Shown: positions 22,895 to 32,908 of the stretch, in pieces | How positions within the stretch are numbered: the first letter of the stretch is position 1 | Layout of the letters: every line of letters starts with the position of its first letter | NCBI GenBank assembly: GCA_020310875.1 | Contig: CM035414.1 | Location: forward strand, 199,002,260 to 199,066,259 | Direction: 5' to 3' | From: Ceratopteris richardii | Taxonomy: Eukaryota > Streptophyta > Polypodiopsida > Polypodiales > Pteridaceae | Length of the DNA stretch: 64,000 nt | Translations under genes and position numbers: made by a program | Notes under the pieces: model-generated | What the model was told of the DNA's origin: nothing | Seen by the model: the letters and a program-made list of their open reading frames with translations, nothing else | The model's database searches: none

Positions 22895-24070
22895 TGTTGA
22901 AGAAACACTCACGAATTTGACAAACAGAGATAAAAAAGAGAAAAAGAAGGAAGCAGAATCAGAGAAAATCAAAAGCCTTAGTGGAAGGACAAATCCACGA
23001 CCGTTATGTACAGTACAGAATCTCCCAAGATCAGAATACGGTACGCCGAATCAAACTGTACATAGAGAGAACGTGCAAAGGAATAACAGAAGGGAAGTGC
23101 GAACAAGAACGTGCTTAAGAAGAGCGCGCAGTATAAATAAGAGCACAAACAGAAGAAAAGGTGCGGAAGGGTGTGTGTGAAGAGAGATATAGAGAATAGA
23201 GTTATAGCAGATGCGCAGAGACGCAGAAGACGCCAGAGATCGCGTATGTATAGATGAATAACAGAAGCCTGAGATATCGGGTTTTCATCTGAGAGAAAGA
23301 TGGTAATAAGAAACTACTCAGTATAGGAGAGTTTCTGTAGCTTGAGCAAGAAGAGGCCAAGCTCACTTGTACACATCTTCTCTAATAGAAAACACATGTT
23401 CCTGTGGATGTTCGTGTGTACTATTTGTATGTGGTAGAAACAGAGTATGTTTATGTTACAGTTAAAGTTAGTCAACAGTTAACGTTTTCTCAGTAAACGC
23501 ATTTTCGGTCAGTTATAGTTCTTATAGTAAACGAGTAATTTCCGGTAGAAGAACGACGTAGATCTCTCAGAGTAATGCGAAGTTTTGTGTGAGAGATAGC
23601 TCACTCTGTAGCTAGTCATCTCTACTTTCAGTTGATCAAGGTTTTCGGTGGAAAAGATATCTATACACAGTGCAAAGTGTGACCGGAAAGAGGCTGTCTG
23701 AACTAGTGGAGTTTTCCCTTAAACTTCAGAAAGTGTTCAGTAAGTTAAGGAAGCTTTTGCGTCACTTCCTTACTTCATGTATGATTACTTGAAGTAATTA
23801 TAAAAAGATTTGAAGTTCATTCCGGTACGATTACGGTGTCAGTCCAGTGACAGTCTGGAGAAGTTTTGGTGAAATTTGTCCAGTGAATTTTAGAGCGCAG
23901 TCTTATATGTTGAGCGCTAGACTTTGCTAAGCTATTGATTGATTACAGAGGTGTTCTAAATCACTCTAGCTTAGCTCTTCTTGGGCGTGGCAGTTTCCGC
24001 AAGGCTCAGCCTTCATCGCGTTGTCAAGGAGTGGTATCAGAGAAAAGAAGTATACCACATTTCCGCAACA
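22895..24070 (+). repeat. 5' LTR of the young copia element
   Basis: 1176 bp with TGTTGAAG...CGCAACA ends. TATA box at 23131-23139. Pairs with 28542-29728. Its last 40 bp contain a PBS-like TGGTATCAGAGA (24032-24043). Confidence 0.95.
23131..23139 (+). promoter_or_regulatory. TATA box of the young copia LTR
   Basis: GTATAAATA in a GC-richer context (GCGCGCA before it), about 236 bp into the LTR. The same box lies at 28779-28787 in the 3' LTR. It probably starts the genomic RNA some 30 bp downstream. Confidence 0.6.
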
Positions 24071-24071
24071 G

Positions 24072-24083
24072 TGGTATCAGAGC
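24072..24083 (+). promoter_or_regulatory. Primer-binding site, initiator-Met tRNA type
   Basis: TGGTATCAGAGC starts one base after the LTR end. Its last 8 bases are repeated in the array that follows. Confidence 0.9.
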
Positions 24084-24215
24084 CAGAGCTAGGCATATCT
24101 AATCAGAGCCAGAGCTAGGGGTATCTAATCAGAGCCAGAGCTAGGCGTATCTAATCAGAGCCAGAGCTAGGCGTATGTAGTCAGAGCCAGAGCTAGGCGT
24201 ATCTAATCAGAGCCC
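24076..24215 (+). repeat. 26-bp tandem array grown from the PBS
   Basis: Five full 26-bp units begin at 24076, 24102, 24128, 24154 and 24180, with a partial sixth at 24206. Each starts with (A/G)TCAGAGC, the 3' part of the PBS, then CAGAGCTAGG and a GTATCTA-type end. Units differ by 0-2 bases. The TGGT start of the PBS occurs only before the first unit. Confidence 0.9.
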
Positions 24216-24340
24216 AGAGTATTCACCATTATTGGAAACAAGAGCCGGTTAACCACAACGAGTGGAACCAGAACGAGAAAGATTCGGAAGAGCAGAGAGA
24301 TTCTCAAAAGCTCACCGGAAGTAACAGAAACAAGAAGATC

Positions 24341-27300
24341 ATGGCAGACCACGTTACTATTGATAAGTTGGACAGAGATAATTATCTCGCATGGGTAATG
24401 CGCATGGAATCCTTAATTATGAGTAAGGACTTAATGATGTACGTGACCGGAGAAGAAAAGAAGCCGACTTTTGAAGATGATAGTCAACCGGAAAAAGAAG
24501 AATTAGAAGCCCTGAAGCTGTGGCAGAAGAAAGGTGCAACGGCAAGAGCCTACATCTATAATACCGTAACAGATCATCTACTACCGCATATTAGAGGTCT
24601 AGAGAAAGCAGAGGACATATGGAGTGCATTGGAAGATCATTTCCAAAATACTACGAAAGCCAGGAAGGCTAGCTTATGGTCCGAATTTACGACATTCAAA
24701 AAGAAGTCGAGTCAAAGCATAAGTGACTATGTCACTAAAATGAAGGATCTAGCAGATAGTCTTGGATCCATAAATGAAGAAGTCGAAGATCATAGATTGA
24801 TAGCGCAAGTACTCACAGGTTTGAGAGGAGATGAAAGGTGGAAACCTTTCGTACTATCAACTGAACTTTCTTTAAATCATTTTGTGCCAGATTTAAATCA
24901 GTTGCTTGGTTTGATGCTCACATATGAGCAAGACCTGAAAGGAGATGCAGATAAAGGACAAAGCTTTGCAATGTACATGAAGAACAAAAAGAAAGACAAA
25001 GGTAAGTCAAAAGACGAAGAAGAGTCGAGTTCTGAGGCCTATTACGCAAGAGGTAAAAGCACTGGCAGAGGAAGAACAAGAGGTTTTGGAAGAGGAAGAA
25101 GTAACCAGAATACCAACAAGAAGGCTTGCTGGATTTGTGGACTCAGTAATCATTTGGCTCATGACTGTTGGCACAATCAACAAGGATCAAATCAAAATCA
25201 AAATAGTAATAGCAGAGGCAGAAGCGGAAGATATCAAAGAGGAAGACAAAATCAAAGAGGAGGCTATGGTAGAGGTGGAGTGAGAAGTTGGGGACAGAAT
25301 CAATCCTACAACACCACCTACAACAACTACGCAAATGACACACAGAATGAAAGTCATACATCGTTGATGATGAACTCAATCAGCACATCAGAGAATGAAG
25401 ACCTAAAGGTATTTTACATTGATTCTGGATGCTCTAATCATTTGTCAGGAAATATAGAACTAATATCAGAACTAGAAAAAGGTAGTTCTAGTCACACTGT
25501 TCAAACAGGTGACAATACGAGACATTGCGTACACTCAATTGGAAAAGTGAAATGCAAGAATGGAGCAGATTTGCTAACCAATGTTTTGTATGTTCCAACA
25601 ATACCAAAAAATTTGATTAGCGTGGGACAGATAGTTGAGAAAGGTTTTCAGGTCAGATTTACAAATAAAGGTGTATTTGTAGAAGATCCCGAGAACGGAT
25701 ATAACCAGATCGTTTATGGAAAGAAAGAAGGAAGACTCTTTACCTTAAGAGTACAAGGGAACATCGGCCAAGCGTTACTCACACATGGTGAAAAGGTAAT
25801 TACAGAACTTGATTTATGGCATAAGAGATTGGGCCATTTCAATGAAAAAGGAATTAAAGCTATGATAACGAATCAGTCAGTATTGGGATTACCAAATATA
25901 CACAATCAACATATGATTCACAAGTGTGAAGCATGTCAGTTGGGAAAAGCCCACAAGTTACCTTTCTAGAAGAAAGGATTCAAACATGATGAAGTCCTCG
26001 AGCTTATTCATACAGATGTATGGGGGCCAACGAAAGAAGGATCAATCAGCGGATCAAGGTACTATGTTCTATTCATTGATGATGCAACAAGGTGGATAAC
26101 TCTTTATGTTTTGAAAGAAAAATCAGAAGTATTTGGAGCTTTCAGGCATTTTCATGCATATGCTGAAAGACTTACCGGACGAAAACTTAAAAGACTGAGG
26201 TCTGATGGAGGGGGAGAATACTTCTCCCGAGAATTCAATGACTATCTTTGGAATGCAGGTATTAAAAGAGAAATAACCTGCAGATATACACCACAACAAA
26301 ATGGAGTAGCAGAAAGAAGGAACCGAGTTCTAGTCGAGTTCGCACGAGCTATGCTAAACGAAAAAGATTGTCCAAATTATCTTTGGGCTGAAGCTGTAAA
26401 CACAGCTACATACTTGGTAAACAGATTACCATGTACAACATTGGAAGGAATGATCCCTTATGAAGCTTGGTGGGGAAAGAAGCCAACACTTGATCACTGC
26501 AAAGTGTTTGGATCAGTAGCGTATGCTTATGTACCGTCTCAACTCAGACATAAGCTTGAACCGAAAGCAGAGAAATATGTGTTCGTCGGATATGATGAAA
26601 AGCAGATGGGATACAGGTTATGGAATCCTCTAACCAAACAATTTACTGTGTCCAGAGATGTTACATTTGATGAACAAAAAAGCTGGTATGCAGATCAAAG
26701 TCATACGACTGAAGAATTCGAAGAAGAAATAAAAAGAAGAGAGAAAGGGAAATCAATTGTTCAGGTAAACAGAGATGAAAATCATATGCAGGCAAGTACA
26801 TCTAGGAACGGATCAGGTATGAGAAACGAAGATGAAGACGTGTATTCAGATACACATGAAGAGTTTGAACCAAGAAGGTCAAACAGAAATAGAAGACAAC
26901 CAGAAAGGTACTTGTATGATACGTCATACATAACTCAGAAAGACTATGCATATATGGTCAAAGATGATGAAGAACCACAGAGCTATGATGAAGCTAAAGA
27001 CAAAAAGCAATGGAAAGAAGCAATGGAAGAAGAAATCAGCGCACTAGAAGAGAACAAGACATGGGAACTTGTTCCGAAAACAAATGGTAAGAAAGTAATC
27101 GGAAATAAGTGGGTTTTAAAAGTAAAGAAATTTGCAGATGGAAGGATAGCCAGATACAAAGCAAGGCTGGTGGTCAAAGGCTATGCCCAGACGCATGGCA
27201 TAGATTATGACGAGACGTTTAGTCTGGTGGCAAGGATGTCAACCATAAGAACAGTAATCACTGTAGCTGCATCAAAAGGATGGAAGCTAAGTCAGCTAGA

Positions 27301-28567
27301 TATAAAGAACACATTTCTGAATGGATACATTTCTGATGAAGTGTACATGGAACAACCTGAAGGGTTCAAAAGTTCCAGATACCCAAACTTTGTTTGCAGG
27401 TTAAGAAAAGCACTTTATGGACTAAAGCAAGCTCCAAGAGCTTGGAATTACAGACTTGTGAAATATCTAAACGAACTTGGATACCAAAGTTCGAAGGCAG
27501 ACGCAAGTCTACTCATAAAGAGAACAGAAGAAGGTATGATCTACATTTGTATTTATGTAGACGACTTAATAATCAGAGGAACATCAGATGAAGGGATTAC
27601 AGAAGTGAAGAAACTACTTGAAAGAGAGTTCAAGATCAGTGACCTAGGAAAGTTGTCATACTTTCTAGGAATGGAAATCACATACACAAACCATGGTGTA
27701 TATGTGACACAAGAAGGGTATCTCCTAAACTTACTGAAGAAGTTTAATATGGAGAATTGCAGAGAGGCTTCAACACCGCTTGAAGTAAACCATAAACTCA
27801 GCAAATACAGTGGTGCAGAGTTTAAAGATATGAAGAAATATCAGTCATTAGTAGGAAGTTTGATTTATGCTACTCTAACAAGACCGGATCTTAGTTATGC
27901 AGTGGGAGTTCTCTCACAGTTTATGCATTGTCCGACAGATCAACATTGGGTTGTAGGACAGAGAGTTCTTAGATATATTAAAAGAACTATAAAAGAAGGA
28001 TTATATTATCCTTTTACGTCCGACATAAAGCTCAGAGCATACAGTGACTCAGACTGGGCTGGAAGTCAAGATGACAGAAGGTCAACACACGGGTATATGA
28101 TATACCTAGGAGATAAGCCGGTAAGTTGGTGTTCGAAGAAGCAACACACAGTGGCTTTATCGTCAAGAGAAGCAGAATATAAAGGACTTGTAGAAGCAGC
28201 AAAAGAAGTAATATGGATGCAGACCTTGTTCAAAAGCATGGGAATTGATCAAGGTATACCTATCATACATGGAGATAATATGAGTTCATTATATCTTGCA
28301 GCAAACCCAGTATTTCATGCAAGAACAAAGCACATAGAAATTCAATATCATTTCCTGAGGGAAAAGGTAATGGAGAAGAAGCTAGAAATTGTATACACTC
28401 CGACAAAGGATCAGATTGCAGATATGCTAACAAAGAGTTTGGATGGAACAAAGACAAGTAGATTCAAAGAAATGGTAGGTATAAAAGAAAGAAAGATATA
28501 TGAAAGACCGGAAGATGTCAAATTAGTGGTTGAGGGGGAGCTGTTGAAGAAACACTCACGAATTTGA
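24341..28567 (+). CDS. Copia gag-pol polyprotein with one in-frame stop
   Basis: ATG at 24341 (MADHVTIDKLDRDNYLAWVM). About 1,408 codons in one frame, broken only by TAG at 25967-25969 (LPF*KKGF; the relative at 59650 has LPYTRKGF). Domains: gag UBN2 (residues about 60-230); CCHC knuckle CWICGLSNHLAHDC from residue 263; Arg/Gly/Gln-rich linker; protease FYIDSGCSNH (Asp 361); GAG-pre HHCC (WHKRLGH about 493, KCEACQLGK); integrase with HTDVWGP, SDGGGEY and QNGVAERRN for the D-D-E triad; RT with YVDD at about 1072-1075; RNase H with SDSDWAG and REAEYKG; end at KHIEIQYHF...ADMLTKSL. It would package, cleave, copy and integrate the element's RNA. The stop would cut off integrase, RT and RNase H unless read through. 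The segment after the stop is in the same frame, so a point mutation is the simplest cause. Confidence 0.93.
28532..28541 (+). promoter_or_regulatory. Polypurine tract of the young copia element
   Basis: GAGGGGGAGC directly before the 3' LTR. The same tract occurs at 62252-62261. Confidence 0.85.
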
Positions 28568-29728
28568 CAAACAGACATAAAAAAGAGAAAAAGAAGGAAG
28601 CAGAATCAGAGAAAATCAAAAGCCTTAGTGGAAGGACAAATCCACGACCGTTATGTACAGTACAGAATCTCCCAGGATCAGAATACGGTACGCCGAATCA
28701 AACTGTACATAGAGAGAACGTGCAAAGGAATAACAGAAGGGAAGTGCGAACAAGAACGTGCTTAAGAAGAGCGCGCAGTATAAATAAGAGCACAAACAGA
28801 AGAAAAGGTGCGGAAGGGTGTGTGTGAAGAGAGATATAGAGAATAGAGATATAGCAGATGCGCAGAGACGCAGAAGACGCCAGAGATCGCGTATGTATAG
28901 ATGAATAACAGAAGCCTGAGATATCGGGTATTCATCTGAGAGAAAGATGGTAATAAGAAACTACTTAGTATAGGAGAGTTTCTGTAGCTTGAGCAAGAAG
29001 AGGCCAAGCTCACTTGTACACATCTTCTCTAATAGAAAACACATGTTCATGTGGATGTTCGTGCGTACTATTTGTATGTGGTAGAAACAGAGTATGTTTA
29101 TGTTACAGTTAAAGTTAGTCAACAGTTAACGTTTTCTCAGTAAACGCATTTTCGGTCAGTTACAGTTCTTACAGTAAACGAGTAATTTCCAGTAGAAGAA
29201 CGACGTAGATCTTGCAGAGTAATGCGAAGTTTTGTGTGAGAGATAGCTCACTCTGTAGCTAGACATCTCTACTTTCAGTTGATCAAGGTTTTCGGTGGAA
29301 AAGATATCTATACACAGTGCAAAGTGTGACCGGAAAGAGGCTGTCTGAACTAGTGGAGTTTTTCCTTAAACTTCAGAAAGTTTTCAGTAAGTTAAGGAAG
29401 CTTTTGCGTCACTTCCTTACTTCATGTATGATTACTTGAAGTAATTATAAAAAGATTTGAAGTTCATTCCGGTACAATTCCGGTACGATTACGGTGTCAG
29501 TCCAATGACAGTCTGGAGAAGTTTCGGTGAAATTTGTCCAGTGAATTTTAGAGCGCAGTCTTATATGTTGAGCGCTAGACTTTGCTAAGCGATTGATTGA
29601 TTACAAAGGTGTTCTAAATCACTCTAGCTTAGCTCTTCTTGGGCCTGGCGATTTCCGCAAGGCTCAGCCTTCCTCGCGTCGTCAACGAGTGGTATCAGAG
29701 AAAAGAAGTATACCACATTTCCGCAACA
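28542..29728 (+). repeat. 3' LTR of the young copia element
   Basis: 1187 bp, colinear with 22895-24070. It has an extra 11 bp near 29470 (a local duplication of GGTACRATTC). It also carries the PBS-like TGGTATCAGAG near its end (29690). Confidence 0.95.
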
Positions 29729-29733
29729 AGTAA
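29729..29733. repeat. Target-site duplication AGTAA, right
   Basis: Matches 22890-22894. Confidence 0.85.
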
Positions 29734-30244
29734 TGCCTAATGGGATTCTTCTAACAAGAATCAAGGTTATTTTGATAAGAATAAGTATAGTACATAAACT
29801 AGAGATATAAGTTGTTGACATGGAAAATTGTTGTCTTTTAGCATACATTTCACTCGCATACTCACATGAGGCTCAAGAAGAACTATTACTCTAGAAAAAT
29901 TTCGTAAATGAGTGAGATGACACAAGAAACCCAATATCATAGAAAGTTTGATGCATTTGACAATGTCATCAATCCATGATTTCTCATAAAGATTACTAAT
30001 CTTGATCTTTCGTAAATGATGAAGGTTATGAACCCAAGTCAATAGCTAGATGCTCTGTTGGAAATTTTATAACACATATTCGAATATCGAGATAGTTTAG
30101 ACATCTTCTCACACAATTACCCGATCAGCCGTAGTCAAGCCTGCAAGATACATGTATGAAATTGACAAGCTGACAATTAGAAAATTAGTTGCCATTTTTC
30201 CACTTCCAACTCGCATATTTGGCTCATCAAAAGCACTACTATTT
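29734..30244. other. No recognised gene
   Basis: A minus-strand frame at 29767-30042 (VHNLHHLRKIKISNL, LTHLRNFSRVIVL) faintly resembles leucine-rich-repeat text. There is no run of repeats, and I would not call it a gene. Confidence 0.3.
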
Positions 30245-30679
30245 TAAAACAGATTGCAAAATCTGTAGGATTGTTACAAAGGAGATGATCCCATTCAAAA
30301 CTATTTTTGCAAAGGAATAATGCATGGTGAATCACACCTTCAACATATCAGCTTGTGTGAGGGTGCATGTTCTGCCTCGAGCTTGAACTAGGAAAGTTTC
30401 TATATCAAAACCATATTCAAATCTACTTATTTGCCATCCATGAAAAAGGCATGCAAGACATAAGACCAAGACTCCATTGTTGTTGTCCACATTTGGGCTA
30501 CATTTTGAACAATGTTGGAAGGATATGTGTGGAGCTCCTCTGATGAGAAGATTATTTAGAATTGTTCTCATCCCATTTTCTCTTCCGCGTCTCGACAAAA
30601 GAAGTCGAAAAAGGGTGGTGAGGAAATGATTAAAATGAAGAACGAATCTGAACAAAACATCAAATTGATCATATGACAA
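30245..30679 (-). pseudogene. LRAT/NC-domain protein relic (plant LEAD-SENSITIVE1-like family)
   Basis: On the minus strand, HCSKCSPN, then GVLVLCLACLF..ISRFEYGFDIETFL, then RGRTCTLTQAD match the mid part of plant NC-domain (lecithin:retinol acyltransferase-like) proteins, which have a Cys-rich stretch, then RFEYG and GGTCT. After a frameshift near 30345 the text goes on as EGVIHHALFLCKNSFEWDHLL and NNPTDFAIC. The family has NNCEDF with the catalytic Cys here; this copy has NPTDF, so the nucleophile is lost. The upstream His-bearing segment (HAGIYIG...VIHF) is not visible. Family members are papain-like-fold proteins; plant roles are little known. A second, different copy lies at 51182-51713. 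Recognition is from motif memory. Confidence 0.6.
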
Positions 30680-30826
30680 AAGAAGTGATGACTTAGATAC
30701 TTTAGTAGTAAAGCTAAAGGGAAATGCTCCACATCCTTCTCATGACTAAAAGTATTTGCTCTAGTTTCAACTCTTTGCGGAGGTCTTATTTTCTCCCATC
30801 AAATGTATACACCACACCCTAGGTAT

Positions 30827-31060
30827 TGTTGAGAAGTGCAAGTAGCTATGATGGCTTCTCTATTAACGCAGACACAGACATACAGAGATGATAGAGAGAT
30901 ATATATTTTCTGAAAATACTTGCAGTCATGAGGTAGCAGCAGTGGACAATTACATTAACATGTTTTCTTATTTTTATAGATGTTGCCACATCATCAAATC
31001 TACCCCTCAATCTCAGAATGAGTTTGACTACAAAATGAAAGAAATGCATATGCTCATACA
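30827..31060 (-). repeat. Probable 3' LTR of the decayed copia element
   Basis: 234 bp with TGTTGAGAAG...GCTCATACA ends, just downstream (minus strand) of the RNase H stop at 31096. No partner LTR is in the window. Confidence 0.5.
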
Positions 31061-31095
31061 AGATGAAATAACATGAAATGAAATCTAAATAGAAA

Positions 31096-32908
31096 CTAAA
31101 GCTTTCTAACTCCTAAAGCTTCTCTGAAGTAGATGATCTTTTCTTTGGGAAGAGCTTTGGTGAAGATATCCACCAGTTGTTCTCCAATGTTGATGTGAAT
31201 CAGCTCCACTTCTCGTTCAATGACCTTCTCATGAACAAAGTGATAATGAGCTTCGATATGCTTCGATCTCGCATGATAAACTAGATTCTGTAATAGCATA
31301 ATGCTGCTCACATTGTCAGAATAGATGACTACCTTTCCATAAATGTAGACTCCTATGTCTTCAAGTAGGTACTTAATCCATTTTGCTTCACAAACGGCTT
31401 GTGTAATGCCTCTATATTCAGCGTTAGTACTTGACAAGGCAATAAGGTGTTGCTTCTTGCTACTCCAAGTAATGATTGCACTTCCAAGAAAAAATGAAAA
31501 TCCACTTGTTGACCTTCGATCCATGACATTTCCTTTCCAATTTACATCTGTGTATGCATTTATACATGGCTGAACTTTTCTGTCATAAAACAAGACAAAG
31601 TTGCATGTTCCTTTCACATATAGCAATATGCATCTCAGTGCATCCAAGTGCACTCTACATGGTTTATGCATAAACTGACTCACCAAACCATCTGCAAAGC
31701 TCAAATCCGGTCTTGTCTTTGTTACATAAATCAAATTTCCAACCATTTTCCTATAAATATTGGGATCATGCAAGTACTTCCCATCATCCATAAGCTTAAC
31801 ATTAGCATCAAGTGGTGAATCAACAGGTTTGCAAGCACTCATACCAAATCTCTCAACCATTTCAAACATATAATTGCGTTGTATCATCTGAATTCCCTCT
31901 TTCATTGAAATAACTTCAATTCCCAAAAATTATTTTAGCTCTCCCAAATCTGACATAAAAAATTTAGATTTTAGTTGCTTTCTGAAATCAGAAATCCTCT
32001 TCTCATCATTTCTAGTAATGATCAAATCATCCTCATAAATCACTAATAGGATCCTTAATCTTCCTTGATTCCATACAAAGAGTGAATAATCAGCCTTGAT
32101 TGCATAAATTTCAGATCCAACAACTTCTTAGTGAACCATTCACAGCATGCTCATGGTGCTTGTTTCAATCCATAAAGCGCTTTCTTTAATTTGCATACAT
32201 TGTCAGGATACTTTGGATGCACATAACCTTTTGGTTGTTGCATATAGACTTCCTCATGCAATTTTCCATTCAAGAAAGCATTCTTAACATTAATTGAAAT
32301 AATTTTCAATGGGTCATAGCAGCCCATGCAATGACGCTTCCCATCGTTTTCATGTTTACCACTAGACTAAACGTTTCTTCATAATCCAATCCATATACTT
32401 GTGCATATACTTTTGAAAATACGCGCGATTTAAACCTTTCTAATGAACCATCACTTTTGCACTTCGCTTTGTACACCCATTTACATCCAATAGTTTTCTT
32501 ATTTGGTGGAAATTTCACTGATTCCCATGTATCATTCTTCTTCGATGCATTCATCTCATCATCCATTGCTTTACACCAATCTTCACTTTGTGATGCATCA
32601 TGAAAATTCTTTGGTTCTTCATGCTGAATTCTCTCAGTCATGCATGCATTGTGAAGCCTCATAGACTTATTTTATAAATTCAATCTATCCATAGGATGTT
32701 TTACTCTCGTAGATCATCTCAAAGGTGTTTCTTCATCCGATCTTGAATGTATCTCTTTCATTGTGTGTGGAGGAACATATTTCTCCTTCATATTTCTCAA
32801 TATGCCAGGTTTAACTATCTCATTATCAATATCTGAATCACACATGTACGTATCTTTCCCTTTCTCCTTTCCTCTTGCATAGTCCTTTGCATTTTCACTC
32901 CATGATGT
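31096..32908 (-). pseudogene. Copia RT and RNase H relic (3' half)
   Basis: 31926-31096 is open for 276 codons. It begins in late RT (MFEMVERFGMSACKPVDSPL, YRKMVGNLIYVTKTRPDLSF) and covers RNase H (AYTDVNWKGNVMDRRSTSGF, STNAEYRGITQAVCEAKW, KHIEAHYHFVHEKV) to the usual end DIFTKALPKEK. In RNase H the usual S-D-x-D-W reads T-D-V-N-W. 32306-31930 holds the RT palm in broken frames (AFLNGK, YGLKQAP recognisable); the YVDD box is lost among stops. 32662-32306 gives the RT start (DTWESVKFPP, KWVYKAKCKSDGSLERFKSR). 32663-32908 is linker. Cut at 32908 by the inserted element; continues at 42496. Confidence 0.8.

Larger units (their letters stand above)
22895..29728 (+). mobile_element. Nearly complete Ty1/copia retrotransposon
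   Basis: 5' LTR 22895-24070, PBS 24072-24083, one polyprotein frame 24341-28567, PPT 28532-28541, 3' LTR 28542-29728, 5-bp target duplication AGTAA (22890-22894 and 29729-29733). Order gag-PR-IN-RT-RH defines Ty1/copia. LTRs differ at about 25 sites plus an 11-bp indel by eye (about 2%), so this is the most recent insertion here. One stop codon is the only obvious coding defect. Confidence 0.95.

Noticed and set aside
24076-24215. Short regularly spaced repeats as a CRISPR array
   Set aside because: The 26-bp units are contiguous with no spacers and derive from the primer-binding site.
29767-30042. Leucine-rich-repeat-like protein fragment
   Set aside because: Only one or two LxxL-type phrases, no repeated unit and no NB-ARC motif.
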